From Nitrospinota bacterium (GTDB taxonomy: Bacteria > Nitrospinota > Nitrospinia > UBA9942): a stretch of 54,793 bases of DNA. The stretch spans positions 1 to 54,793 of the forward strand of contig DNJG01000007.1 of the NCBI GenBank assembly GCA_003489165.1, in the 5' to 3' direction. Under the pieces are notes generated by a model. That model was not told the origin of the DNA. It did no database searches and saw only the letters and a list, made by a program, of their open reading frames with translations. Below, one piece after another: positions 9,014 through 16,393 of the stretch (the stretch's first letter is position 1; the number at the start of each line of letters is the position of its first letter). The translations under genes and the position numbers were made by a program.

Positions 9014-10942
9014 ATGAACGAACAGGAGCTTATACAAAAAGATATATTGGCATATTTGAAGCGGCAGGAAAACAAAGGGCTTCTCCGCTTTCTTACCTGC
9101 GGCTCTGTGGATGACGGCAAAAGCACCCTCATCGGCAGGCTTTTGCACGATAGTATGCTCATTTATGAAGACCAGCTCGCTTCTATAAAGAAAGAAAGCG
9201 AGAAAAGCGGCTCGGCAGGCGATGAGTTGGACCTATCTCTCCTCGTTGACGGACTTGCCGCAGAGAGAGAGCAGGGAATAACAATAGATGTGGCATATCG
9301 CTATTTCTCTACCGAAAGGCGCAAATTTATTATTGCAGATACGCCGGGGCATGAGCAGTATACACGCAATATGGCTACGGGGGCTTCTAATAGCGATTTA
9401 GCCGTTATTCTGGTTGACGCCCGTTACGGCATCCTGCCGCAAACAAAGAGGCACAGCTTTATATGCTCCCTCCTTGGCATAAAACATATAGTAGTAGCCG
9501 TAAATAAGATGGATCTCGTTGATTACAGTGAGGATGTATTTGAGAAGATATGCGATGACTATAGGTCGTTCTCCGTAAGGCTTGAAATAGACGACATCCA
9601 TTTCATCCCTATCTCTGCACTGAAGGGCGATAATGTAGTTGAGGCAAGCAATAAAATGACATGGTTTAAATCAGGTCCGCTTCTCAACTATCTTGAGACT
9701 GTTCATATTGCATCAGACCGCAATCTTATAGACTTACGGCTTCCAATCCAGTATGTCGTCAGACCCGACTTAAACTTCAGGGGCTTTGCAGGGACGATGG
9801 CATCGGGCATACTCCGTCCTGGAGATGAGGTGGTCGTTCTCCCCGGCGGACAGAAAAGCCATGTAAAAAAAATAGTCACATTTGACGGCAATTTAGAGGA
9901 GGCATTCCCTCCGCTATCAGTAACCCTCACACTTGAAGATGAGATAGATGTAAGCCGCGGCGATATCATCGCCCGTCCGGACAACCAGCCAAGGGTTGGA
10001 AGAGAACTGGAGGCAATGATTGTCTGGATGGCGGAGCAGCCAATGACACCTATGAACAGATACCTCTTTAAGCATACCTCTAACATGATTAGCGGAACTG
10101 TATCTATGCTTAGATACAGGATTAATGTAGATACCCTTGAAAGGGAAGACTCAAAGGAACTGAAAATGAACGAAGTGGGGCGGTGCAGGGTATCGCTGGA
10201 GCGGTCAATCCCCTTTGACCCTTATAAAAGAAACCGCACTACAGGTGCATTCATAATTATAGACAGACTCACCTTTAACACCGTAGGTGCAGGTATGATA
10301 ATTGACCGCGAGGCAGAAGGCGAGGATGGAAAGGATTTCTGGGGTGTAGAAGTATCGGATGAATTTTTAAGACATCAAAAGAGTCGTGTATCCATAAAAG
10401 AAAGGATAGAACTTCACAAGCACGAGCCTTTGACTATACTTCTTACAGGTCTTCCATTCACTGGAAAGACAACTATAGCCTATGCCCTTGAAAGACGGCT
10501 CTTTGACAATAGACTAACAGTTACTGTGCTTGACGGGTCAGATATGAGGAGCGGCATCAGCAAGGATTTGGGTTTTACTGCAAAGGAAAGGTCGGAAAAC
10601 ATGCGCCGTGCAGCCGAAATTGCACTTATGTTCAATAATTCAGGGTTAATCTGCATCTGCTCATTTGTTGCTCCAGATGCCGGGGTGCGTGAAAAAGCGC
10701 GAAAATTGATTGGCGGTGACCGTTTCTTAGAGATATATCTCACTGCCTCGGAAGAGACCCGCCGCAAACGCGACGAACAGGGTGCATATAATAAGGCAGA
10801 CAAAGGGGAGATAAATGAATTCCCGGGAATATCGGCGGCTTATGATGTGCCTGAGTCACCAGACCTTATTCTTGAAACCGATAAGCTAAATGTTGAGGAG
10901 TGTGTGGACAGGATAATACGTCTGCTGGAAAAGAGGAGATAA
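9014..10942 (+). CDS. cysNC: Bifunctional sulfate adenylyltransferase subunit 1 / APS kinase
   Basis: 642 residues. The N-terminal half is a CysN GTPase: SVDDGKST P-loop, EREQGITID switch, DTPGHEQY, NKMD, then EF-Tu-like barrels. It stimulates ATP sulfurylase with CysD. From about residue 470 a CysC domain follows (GLPFTGKTTIAYALERR, FEIYLTAS-type region, GISAAYDVPESPDL) that phosphorylates APS to PAPS. The P-loop GLPFTGKT replaces the usual GLSGSGKS, but the key Gly-Lys-Thr is intact. No Shine-Dalgarno is visible because the start sits directly at the end of a repeat. The downstream reductase looks APS-type, so the kinase branch may serve sulfation or be redundant. Confidence 0.95.
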   Translation: MNEQELIQKDILAYLKRQENKGLLRFLTCGSVDDGKSTLIGRLLHDSMLIYEDQLASIKKESEKSGSAGDELDLSLLVDGLAAEREQGITIDVAYRYFSTERRKFIIADTPGHEQYTRNMATGASNSDLAVILVDARYGILPQTKRHSFICSLLGIKHIVVAVNKMDLVDYSEDVFEKICDDYRSFSVRLEIDDIHFIPISALKGDNVVEASNKMTWFKSGPLLNYLETVHIASDRNLIDLRLPIQYVVRPDLNFRGFAGTMASGILRPGDEVVVLPGGQKSHVKKIVTFDGNLEEAFPPLSVTLTLEDEIDVSRGDIIARPDNQPRVGRELEAMIVWMAEQPMTPMNRYLFKHTSNMISGTVSMLRYRINVDTLEREDSKELKMNEVGRCRVSLERSIPFDPYKRNRTTGAFIIIDRLTFNTVGAGMIIDREAEGEDGKDFWGVEVSDEFLRHQKSRVSIKERIELHKHEPLTILLTGLPFTGKTTIAYALERRLFDNRLTVTVLDGSDMRSGISKDLGFTAKERSENMRRAAEIALMFNNSGLICICSFVAPDAGVREKARKLIGGDRFLEIYLTASEETRRKRDEQGAYNKADKGEINEFPGISAAYDVPESPDLILETDKLNVEECVDRIIRLLEKRR

Positions 10943-10951
10943 AAATTGGAA

Positions 10952-11095
10952 GCAACCACAGATAAACACGGATGAACACAGAATTTTTTAGATGCAAGAT
11001 GCAAGAAAAAAATCTTACTTCTGGCTTCTCACCTCTTGCTTCTTGTTTTTCTCTGTGCCTCTGTATCTCAGTGCTTTAATTATGTTTTTGTTCCT
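10952..11095. repeat. Palindromic repeat, related family
   Basis: The left part AACCACAGATAAACACGGAT is answered by CTCTGTGCCTCTGTATCTCAG on the right. The middle contains the word pair GATGCAAGATGCAAG and CTTGCTTCTTG. It has the same architecture as the 8.8-kb copy but different internal words. Confidence 0.75.
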
Positions 11096-11132
11096 ATAAG
11101 GTATTTTAACAATTCTAATGGAGGTGATAATT

Positions 11133-12170
11133 ATGTCAAAGATAAAGTCAAAAAAGGATATGAGAATCACTGTTGACCATAATCTGGAGGAGAATGTTAA
11201 AAAGAAGATTGTTGTTGATGCTGAGATTGAAGGCAAGGTTGGAAAGATAGATTTTAATGAATTGAAGTCCGGCGGTTTTATAAAACAGAGACAGAAGGAT
11301 CTATTTACCGCAAGGATGAGATGCCCTGGCGGAAGGATACCGGTCAAGAAACTGAAGAAGATTGCAGAGATTGCTGAAAAATACGGCGGGGAATATGTCC
11401 ACTTAAGCTTCAGGCAGTCCCTTGAAATCCCCTATGTTAATTATAAAAGCTTCAACAAGATGATAGAAGAACTAAAAGAGGTAGACCAGAATATTGCCTC
11501 TTGCGGCCCAAGAGTAAGAGTGCCTACAGCATGCAGCGGTTGTGAATACAATCCAAATGGACTGACAGACACTCAGAAAATGGCACAGGTGGTAAATGAA
11601 AAATTCTTCGGATATAGGTGTAATCATAAATTTAAAATATCATTTTCTGGCTGTCCCATAGATTGTGCAAGGACAAATGAGATGGACTTGGGATTTCAGG
11701 GCGCTGTATTTCCCGAATGGAATGAAGACCCATGCACAGGATGCACTATATGTGCATCTGCATGTCTGGAAGGGGCTATAGTTCCGCATCCACAAACAGG
11801 AAAACCTATATTTGATGTATCTAAATGCCTATATTGTTCCGATTGTATAAGGGCATGTCCCACAGGTGCATGGCAGCCCGGCAAGATAGGGCATGTGGTA
11901 AGAATTGGGGGAAGGCATGGGAGACATCCGCTAAACGGCTCTGTTATAGCCAAATTCATAACTGATGAGGAGGTTCCAAAGGTAATAGAGATCGTTCTTG
12001 AATGGTATAAAAAGAATGGCGAGGGCAAAGGCAGGGTAAGGATAGGAGAAATACTTATGGAGCCGGGGAAACTTGAGAGCTTAGTTAAAGAACTTGAAAA
12101 AGCTATTGGCGGCAAGGTTATAAAAAGTGCAAAACCGCCTCATGCGGTTCATATAAATCAATATGATTAA
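11133..12170 (+). CDS. Ferredoxin-type siroheme sulfite reductase (AsrC/Dsr-like)
   Basis: About 345 residues. The nitrite/sulfite reductase half carries PGGRIPVKKLKKIAEIAEKY, HLSFRQSLEIP and the siroheme/4Fe-4S cysteines (CxxC at ACSGCEYN and CxxxC at SGCPIDCAR). It is followed by two ferredoxin motifs (CTGCTICASAC and CLYCSDCIRAC). The predicted role is six-electron reduction of sulfite to sulfide using ferredoxin, here assimilatory by context. I choose the ATG at 11133 because a perfect GGAGGTGA lies 6 bases upstream; the ATG at 11118 sits inside that region. The first siroheme cysteine group is C-x9-C-x2-C rather than the classical C-x5-C, so the ligand set should be checked. Confidence 0.85.
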   Translation: MSKIKSKKDMRITVDHNLEENVKKKIVVDAEIEGKVGKIDFNELKSGGFIKQRQKDLFTARMRCPGGRIPVKKLKKIAEIAEKYGGEYVHLSFRQSLEIPYVNYKSFNKMIEELKEVDQNIASCGPRVRVPTACSGCEYNPNGLTDTQKMAQVVNEKFFGYRCNHKFKISFSGCPIDCARTNEMDLGFQGAVFPEWNEDPCTGCTICASACLEGAIVPHPQTGKPIFDVSKCLYCSDCIRACPTGAWQPGKIGHVVRIGGRHGRHPLNGSVIAKFITDEEVPKVIEIVLEWYKKNGEGKGRVRIGEILMEPGKLESLVKELEKAIGGKVIKSAKPPHAVHINQYD

Positions 12171-12205
12171 TTTCAGTATTTAAGAAAGGAGGTTTTAAAC
12201 ACATT

Positions 12206-12466
12206 ATGAGCAATGTAAAAGTAAGTGCGAACACAGATATCGGAGTAGATGACTCAATAAATCTCTCCAATGAAGTCTGTCCTATGACCTTCGTCCTAAC
12301 GAAGATGAAACTGGATGCCTTGAAGCCCGGCCAGCATCTTGAGGTCGTATTGCCCGCAGGAGAACCGGTGAGAAATGTCTCTATAAGTGTTAAAGAAGAA
12401 GGTCATAAGGTTTTAAAGGTAGAAAAGATGGGTGATTTTTTCAGGCTTATAATAGAGAAGGGATGA
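12206..12466 (+). CDS. TusA-family sulfur carrier protein
   Basis: 86 residues with the TusA/SirA fold pattern: NEVCPMTFVLTKMKLDAL, then GQHLEVVLPAGEP and SVKEEGHKVL. The cysteine of the CPxP motif is kept but the second proline is Thr (CPMT). TusA-like proteins carry a persulfide on this cysteine. In this operon it could hand sulfur from the sulfite reductase to biosynthesis. A GGAGG lies 13 bases before the ATG, farther than usual. Confidence 0.85.
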   Translation: MSNVKVSANTDIGVDDSINLSNEVCPMTFVLTKMKLDALKPGQHLEVVLPAGEPVRNVSISVKEEGHKVLKVEKMGDFFRLIIEKG

Positions 12467-12472
12467 GAAAAA

Positions 12473-13171
12473 ATGAAAAAAATAGATGAAGCGGAAATAG
12501 AAAGACTTGGATTGGAGTTTGAGAAAAAAACTCCTCAAGAGATTATCAGGTTTGCTTTAGATAAATATGGCAACAGGGTGTCCTTTGCATCAAGCTTTGG
12601 TGCGGAAGATGTAGCAATAATAGACATGATTACAAAGATAAAACCCGGGGTAAGGGTGTTTACTTTGGAAACAGGTTATCTCTTTCCAGAGACACACGAT
12701 GTTATAAAGCGGATTAAAGAAAAATATAATATAAAACTTGAAACTTATGCCCCTTCTACGACTGTAGAGGAATTTGAGAGACAGTATGGAAAACTATATG
12801 AGACAGACCCTGATAAGTGCTGTGCAATAAGAAAGATTGAGCCTTTAAACAGGGCAATAGCAGATAACTTAGATGCATGGATTACAGGTATAAGGAGGGA
12901 CCAGTCACCTACAAGGGCGAATACAAAAAAGGTAGAGGTGGATAAGAAATTTAATCTTGTGAAATTCAATCCAATAGCCGATTGGATATCTGAAAAAGTA
13001 TGGAATTATATAAGAAAGAACAATGTCCCGTATAATGTCCTCCACAATAAAAATTATCCAAGCATAGGCTGTGCCCCCTGCACAAAGCCTGTAAAATCAG
13101 GGGAAGACCCGAGGGCAGGAAGATGGGCAGGAAAAGAAAAAACAGAGTGCGGACTACATACATCTAAATAA
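12473..13171 (+). CDS. cysH: Adenylyl-sulfate (APS) reductase, iron-sulfur type
   Basis: 232-residue CysH-family thiol-dependent reductase producing sulfite from APS or PAPS. The substrate region is SFASSFGAEDVAIIDM and the catalytic C-terminal motif is ECGLHTSK. It also has the CC...CxxC pattern (DKCCAIRK and IGCAPCTKP) that binds a 4Fe-4S cluster and marks APS-type reductases. It starts 6 bp behind the TusA-like gene with an AAGGGA-type ribosome-binding site. It completes the route sulfate, APS, sulfite, sulfide encoded in this operon. Confidence 0.95.
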   Translation: MKKIDEAEIERLGLEFEKKTPQEIIRFALDKYGNRVSFASSFGAEDVAIIDMITKIKPGVRVFTLETGYLFPETHDVIKRIKEKYNIKLETYAPSTTVEEFERQYGKLYETDPDKCCAIRKIEPLNRAIADNLDAWITGIRRDQSPTRANTKKVEVDKKFNLVKFNPIADWISEKVWNYIRKNNVPYNVLHNKNYPSIGCAPCTKPVKSGEDPRAGRWAGKEKTECGLHTSK

Positions 13172-13179
13172 TTTAAGAT

Positions 13180-13236
13180 TGAATATTTATAAAGTCTCCT
13201 ATAATTTTCAATTTTCAGTCTTCAATCTTCAATCAA
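13180..13236. repeat. Short inverted word repeat
   Basis: AAGATTGAA at the left and TCTTCAATCTTCAATC at the right of a 57-bp spacer between cysH and the permease. It is one of the many small palindromic word repeats of this window and leaves no Shine-Dalgarno for the permease gene. Confidence 0.55.
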
Positions 13237-13237
13237 G

Positions 13238-14218
13238 ATGGAAACCATTCACATAATCGCAATAGGTATATCCTTTCTCCTCGCTATGAATATAGGTGCA
13301 TCCAACTCTGCCGCAGAGATGGCTGCTGCTTACGGTGCAGGCGCGCGCACTAAAAGAGAAGCAGTAACACTGATTGCTATATTTGCATTGCTCGGTGCAA
13401 TAATCAGCGGCGGTGCTGTAATAAAAACTCTCGGAAGCGGATTAGTTCCAGGCAATACTTTCTCTGACACCTTTGCAACTGTATTTATAGTCCTAATTGT
13501 AGCCACTACTTTTGTAATATTTGCAAATTACTTAAAATCACCTATTGCCACAACCCATGCAATAGTATGTGCTGTTGTAGGGGTCGGACTTTATACAGGC
13601 GAATTAAATACGAAAAAATTTATCCAGATAATAATATGGTGGATTCTCACCCCTTCCCTTGCCTTTATACTCAACTATCTTATTGGTAAATATCTATATT
13701 TCAAGATACTCCATTATCTTACAACCCTTGGTTCTGAAGAAAAGATAAAGAAATTGCTTTCCATTATAATAACTATATCAGGGTGTTATGTCGCATTCTC
13801 CGCAGGCTCAAATAACGCTGCAAATGCAGTAGGTGCAATTGTCGGAGCGGGGGTTATACCATCTTCAAATGCCTCTATACTTGCTGGACTTGGGATGGGG
13901 CTTGGGGCTATACTATTTGGCGGGAGGATACTTGATACAGTTGGAAAAGGAATCACTGATATTGGTATTGTAAGGGCAATATCCATTGAATCAACAGGTG
14001 CAACAATAATATATATTGCATCTCTCATGGGTATTCCTGTATCACTAAATGAGACAATTACAGCAGGAATAATTGCTACCTCATGTGCCAGAGCAGGTTT
14101 TAAAAAGACTGCAAAAAATGAGCATGTTGTAAGAATACTATTTTTCTGGTTTATTGCACCATTCTTTGCTGTAGGTTTAAGTTATGGATTGACTGCACTA
14201 TGGATGAATTTAAAATAG
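13238..14218 (+). CDS. PiT-family anion permease, probably CysP-type sulfate transporter
   Basis: 326 residues, about ten membrane helices, with the duplicated PiT signature (NIGASNSAAEMAAAYGAG near residue 20 and AGSNNAANAVGAIVGAG near residue 185). PiT proteins carry phosphate, but the Bacillus CysP branch imports sulfate. The position between cysH and a second TusA gene in a sulfate operon favours sulfate; substrate is inference. It overlaps the next gene by 19 bp, indicating translational coupling. Confidence 0.85.
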   Translation: METIHIIAIGISFLLAMNIGASNSAAEMAAAYGAGARTKREAVTLIAIFALLGAIISGGAVIKTLGSGLVPGNTFSDTFATVFIVLIVATTFVIFANYLKSPIATTHAIVCAVVGVGLYTGELNTKKFIQIIIWWILTPSLAFILNYLIGKYLYFKILHYLTTLGSEEKIKKLLSIIITISGCYVAFSAGSNNAANAVGAIVGAGVIPSSNASILAGLGMGLGAILFGGRILDTVGKGITDIGIVRAISIESTGATIIYIASLMGIPVSLNETITAGIIATSCARAGFKKTAKNEHVVRILFFWFIAPFFAVGLSYGLTALWMNLK

Positions 14219-14454
14219 ACAAAGAGTTAAATCTGAAAGGAACTATCTGTCCATATAATTTTATTAAGACAAAACTTGCCATTGAAGGCATGGACAAAGG
14301 GCAGATAATAAGGGTCATTGTTGATTTTCCAACAGCACCAGATGATGTATCAAGAGGGATGGAATACGAAGGGCATACTATTTTAAAAATGAATCAGCTA
14401 AATCAAACAGACTATGAGATTGTCATAAAAAAAGGGGATGGGCAAGAGAATTAG
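14200..14454 (+). CDS. Second TusA-family sulfur carrier protein
   Basis: 84 residues, TusA-like: LNLKGTICPYNFIKTKLAIEGM, then GQIIRVIVDFPTAPDDV and GHTILKMNQ. The active motif is CPYN instead of CPxP; the cysteine is kept. It begins inside the permease gene and closes the sulfate operon. The two carriers are only distantly similar to one another and may serve different acceptors. Confidence 0.82.
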   Translation: MDEFKIDKELNLKGTICPYNFIKTKLAIEGMDKGQIIRVIVDFPTAPDDVSRGMEYEGHTILKMNQLNQTDYEIVIKKGDGQEN

Positions 14455-14470
14455 AGTAATTTTAAAATTT

Positions 14471-15040
14471 GCTGGAGCAGATTATAAGCCGGATTCTGTC
14501 CACCACTTAAAGTGGGAGATGACCATTTATCTGCCCTTTATGTCGCCATAAAGGTTTAGCGGCTTACCCGAAGACATCGGACGGGCAGTCCTATCGCCTT
14601 CCTATTTAGCCTTGCTCCGGGTGGGGTTTTCCATGCCCATGATGTCACCACCATGGCGGTGAGCTCTTACCTCGCCTTTTCACCCTTACCCCGCACACCA
14701 TGAAACATGAAAGAACAAAAACATGATTAACCACAGAGGTCACAGAGAAAGAAAAAAAATAAAGACACTGAAAGACACAGATAAATTATGATTAACACAG
14801 AAATAAAGAACCATAAAAACCATAAATAATCAGTGTAAATCTGTGTCAAAAAATTTAGTTTTTCTTCTGTATTCTCTGTGGCAAATTTTCATGCTTCATT
14901 ATATGTGCGGGGCGGTATATTTTCTGTGGCACTATCCGTAAGGTCGCCCCTCCTTCCTGTTAGGAAGCACCCTGCCCTCTGGAGTCCGGACTTTCCTCCC
15001 CCACACTTATGTGTGGGAGCGGCCATCCATCTGCTCCAGC
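14471..15040 (-). ncRNA. rnpB: RNase P RNA (type A) carrying a repeat insertion in P12
   Basis: Minus strand from 15040 to 14471. The ends GCTGGAGCAG and CTGCTCCAGC form P1. Diagnostic blocks are GAGGAAAGTCCGGACTCC, AGGTAAGAGCTCACC, CCCCACCCGGAGCAAG, and ACAGAATCCGGCTTATAATC. The total is 570 nt, but 176 nt (14713-14888) are a copy of the repeat found at 8821-9013. The remaining RNA of about 394 nt is normal size. The insertion lies at the tip of helix P12, formed by CCCCGCACA and TGTGCGGGG, and its own hairpin would extend that helix. Confidence 0.96.
14713..14888. repeat. Palindromic repeat, copy B, inside RNase P RNA
   Basis: Near-identical to copy A over most of its length, including the interior word AAAGACACTGAAAGACACAG. 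It begins GAACAAAAACATGATTAACC and ends CTCTGTGGCAAAT. It is flanked by ATGAAACATGAAA and TTTCATGCTTCAT, which pair to continue P12. Confidence 0.93.
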
Positions 15041-15049
15041 AAATAAATA

Positions 15050-15143
15050 ATACAGACTAAAAGTCTAAGAGTCTAAGAGAAAATGATAAAAATCAAATGA
15101 TTTAAACTTTTAGACTTTTAGACCCTTAGTCTCTTAGACTCTT
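15050..15143. repeat. Inverted word repeat
   Basis: ACTAAAAGTCTAAGAGTCTAAGAG on the left is matched by CTTAGTCTCTTAGACTCTTA on the right (quoted in part), giving a long hairpin between rnpB and the zinc-ribbon gene. Confidence 0.75.
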
Positions 15144-15144
15144 A

Positions 15145-15849
15145 CTATCCTGTCCAGTAAAGCACCCTCTGGCAGTGGGGACATTTAATAAGAACTTCAT
15201 TTTTTCTGATTTCACTTGCCAATTGTGGAGGAAGGCTTAAAAAACAACCCTGACATATCCCGTCTGAAAATCTTGCCACTGCTATCCCTTCTCTGTTCTT
15301 ACTCACCTTGAGGTAATTCTGAAGAACTTTATTGTCCAGTGAACTGCTTATGGATTCCCTCTGCTGTTTTTTTTCTTCTATAGTTTTTTTAAATCCCTCT
15401 GTATCTTTTTCTTTTTCTCCTTTAACCTCCTGAAATCTTTTCTCTTCTTCCTTGAGTAGTTTTTCCTTTTCTTTTAGTGTCTTTTGTTCTTCATCTATTA
15501 GCTCCATCAAGTTTAAATCTTCGTCTTCTAATTTTTTTATCTTCTCCTTCGCACTATCAACCTCTTTAAGAAGGGCTGAATATTCTTCATTTGTTTTAAC
15601 CTGAGAGAGTTTGACCTTTGTCTTAGAGATATGGTCATTTTCAATCTCAACCCCCCTCTCCTTCTCACGTCTGTCTTTATTATGCAGGTCTAACTTTTGT
15701 TTAATCTGGACTATCTCTTCTTTTATCTGCTGGCAGATATGATATAGCTGGTCTATCTCCTGAGGTATTTTTTTATAATTATCTTCTAATTTCCCGAGTT
15801 CAATATCAATATCTTGAAGATTTATCAGCAACTCCAATTGCCTATTCAC
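15145..15849 (-). CDS. Coiled-coil protein with C4 zinc ribbon (COG1579)
   Basis: 234 residues. Residues 1-180 are a long, highly charged coiled coil (KIKKLEDEDLNLMELIDEEQ). The C-terminus has a four-cysteine ribbon, CQGCFLSL about 20 residues before CPHCQRV. The family is widespread, usually called a nucleic-acid-binding or zinc-ribbon protein, without a firm function. It often lies next to RNase P RNA or replication genes, as here. It starts 25 bp after the TlpA-like gene. Confidence 0.85.
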   Translation of the reverse strand: MNRQLELLINLQDIDIELGKLEDNYKKIPQEIDQLYHICQQIKEEIVQIKQKLDLHNKDRREKERGVEIENDHISKTKVKLSQVKTNEEYSALLKEVDSAKEKIKKLEDEDLNLMELIDEEQKTLKEKEKLLKEEEKRFQEVKGEKEKDTEGFKKTIEEKKQQRESISSSLDNKVLQNYLKVSKNREGIAVARFSDGICQGCFLSLPPQLASEIRKNEVLIKCPHCQRVLYWTG

Positions 15850-15874
15850 TCTTAAATACTACCATACCTTAGCT

Positions 15875-16393
15875 TTAAAATCTATTCAGTATGTCCTCTA
15901 TAAGTTTTTTGTTCAATTCACCCTTAAATTTTTCCTTTATCCTCCCTTCACGGTCAATGAAAAATGTAACCGGCAGCCCAATCACTCCATAATCCATTGA
16001 TACCTTCAGATCAGAGTCTATAAGTATAGTAAATTCTACCCCTTTTTCTGATATAAATTTTTTGACCCTGTCATAACTTTCATTGTAATTTATACCTATA
16101 ACCTCAATACCCTCACCCTTTCTATTATTATAAACCTCTTGTAAGAGAGGCATCTCATTGACACAGGGCGGACACCATGTTGCCCAAAAATTGAGCATAA
16201 CCTTTTTACCTTTGTAATAATCAAGGTTTATAGCCTTTTTGCTTAAATCGGTCAAGGCAAAGTTAGGTGCATAGCTACCAATATTTACATTAGTGTTCTC
16301 ATTATCCCTTTTACATCCTGATATTATTATTGCCAAAAGAAAAATAATGAAGAAAGCAATTTGATTATGCCTGCCGAATTTATCTTTATTCAT
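15875..16393 (-). CDS. TlpA/ResA-like thioredoxin lipoprotein
   Basis: 172 residues. The N-terminal membrane segment ends in a lipobox (AIIISGC), so it is probably anchored on the periplasmic side. The thioredoxin domain has the active site FWATWCPPC near residue 80 and the cis-proline motif GLPVTFFIDREG. Such proteins keep cysteines reduced during cytochrome c maturation or copper-centre assembly. It shares a 4-bp ATGA overlap with the spermidine-synthase-like gene, so they are translationally coupled. Confidence 0.9.
   Translation of the reverse strand: MNKDKFGRHNQIAFFIIFLLAIIISGCKRDNENTNVNIGSYAPNFALTDLSKKAINLDYYKGKKVMLNFWATWCPPCVNEMPLLQEVYNNRKGEGIEVIGINYNESYDRVKKFISEKGVEFTILIDSDLKVSMDYGVIGLPVTFFIDREGRIKEKFKGELNKKLIEDILNRF

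Noticed and set aside
14878..15060. Small plus-strand frame across rnpB
   Set aside because: It is antisense to the RNase P RNA and lacks a ribosome-binding site.
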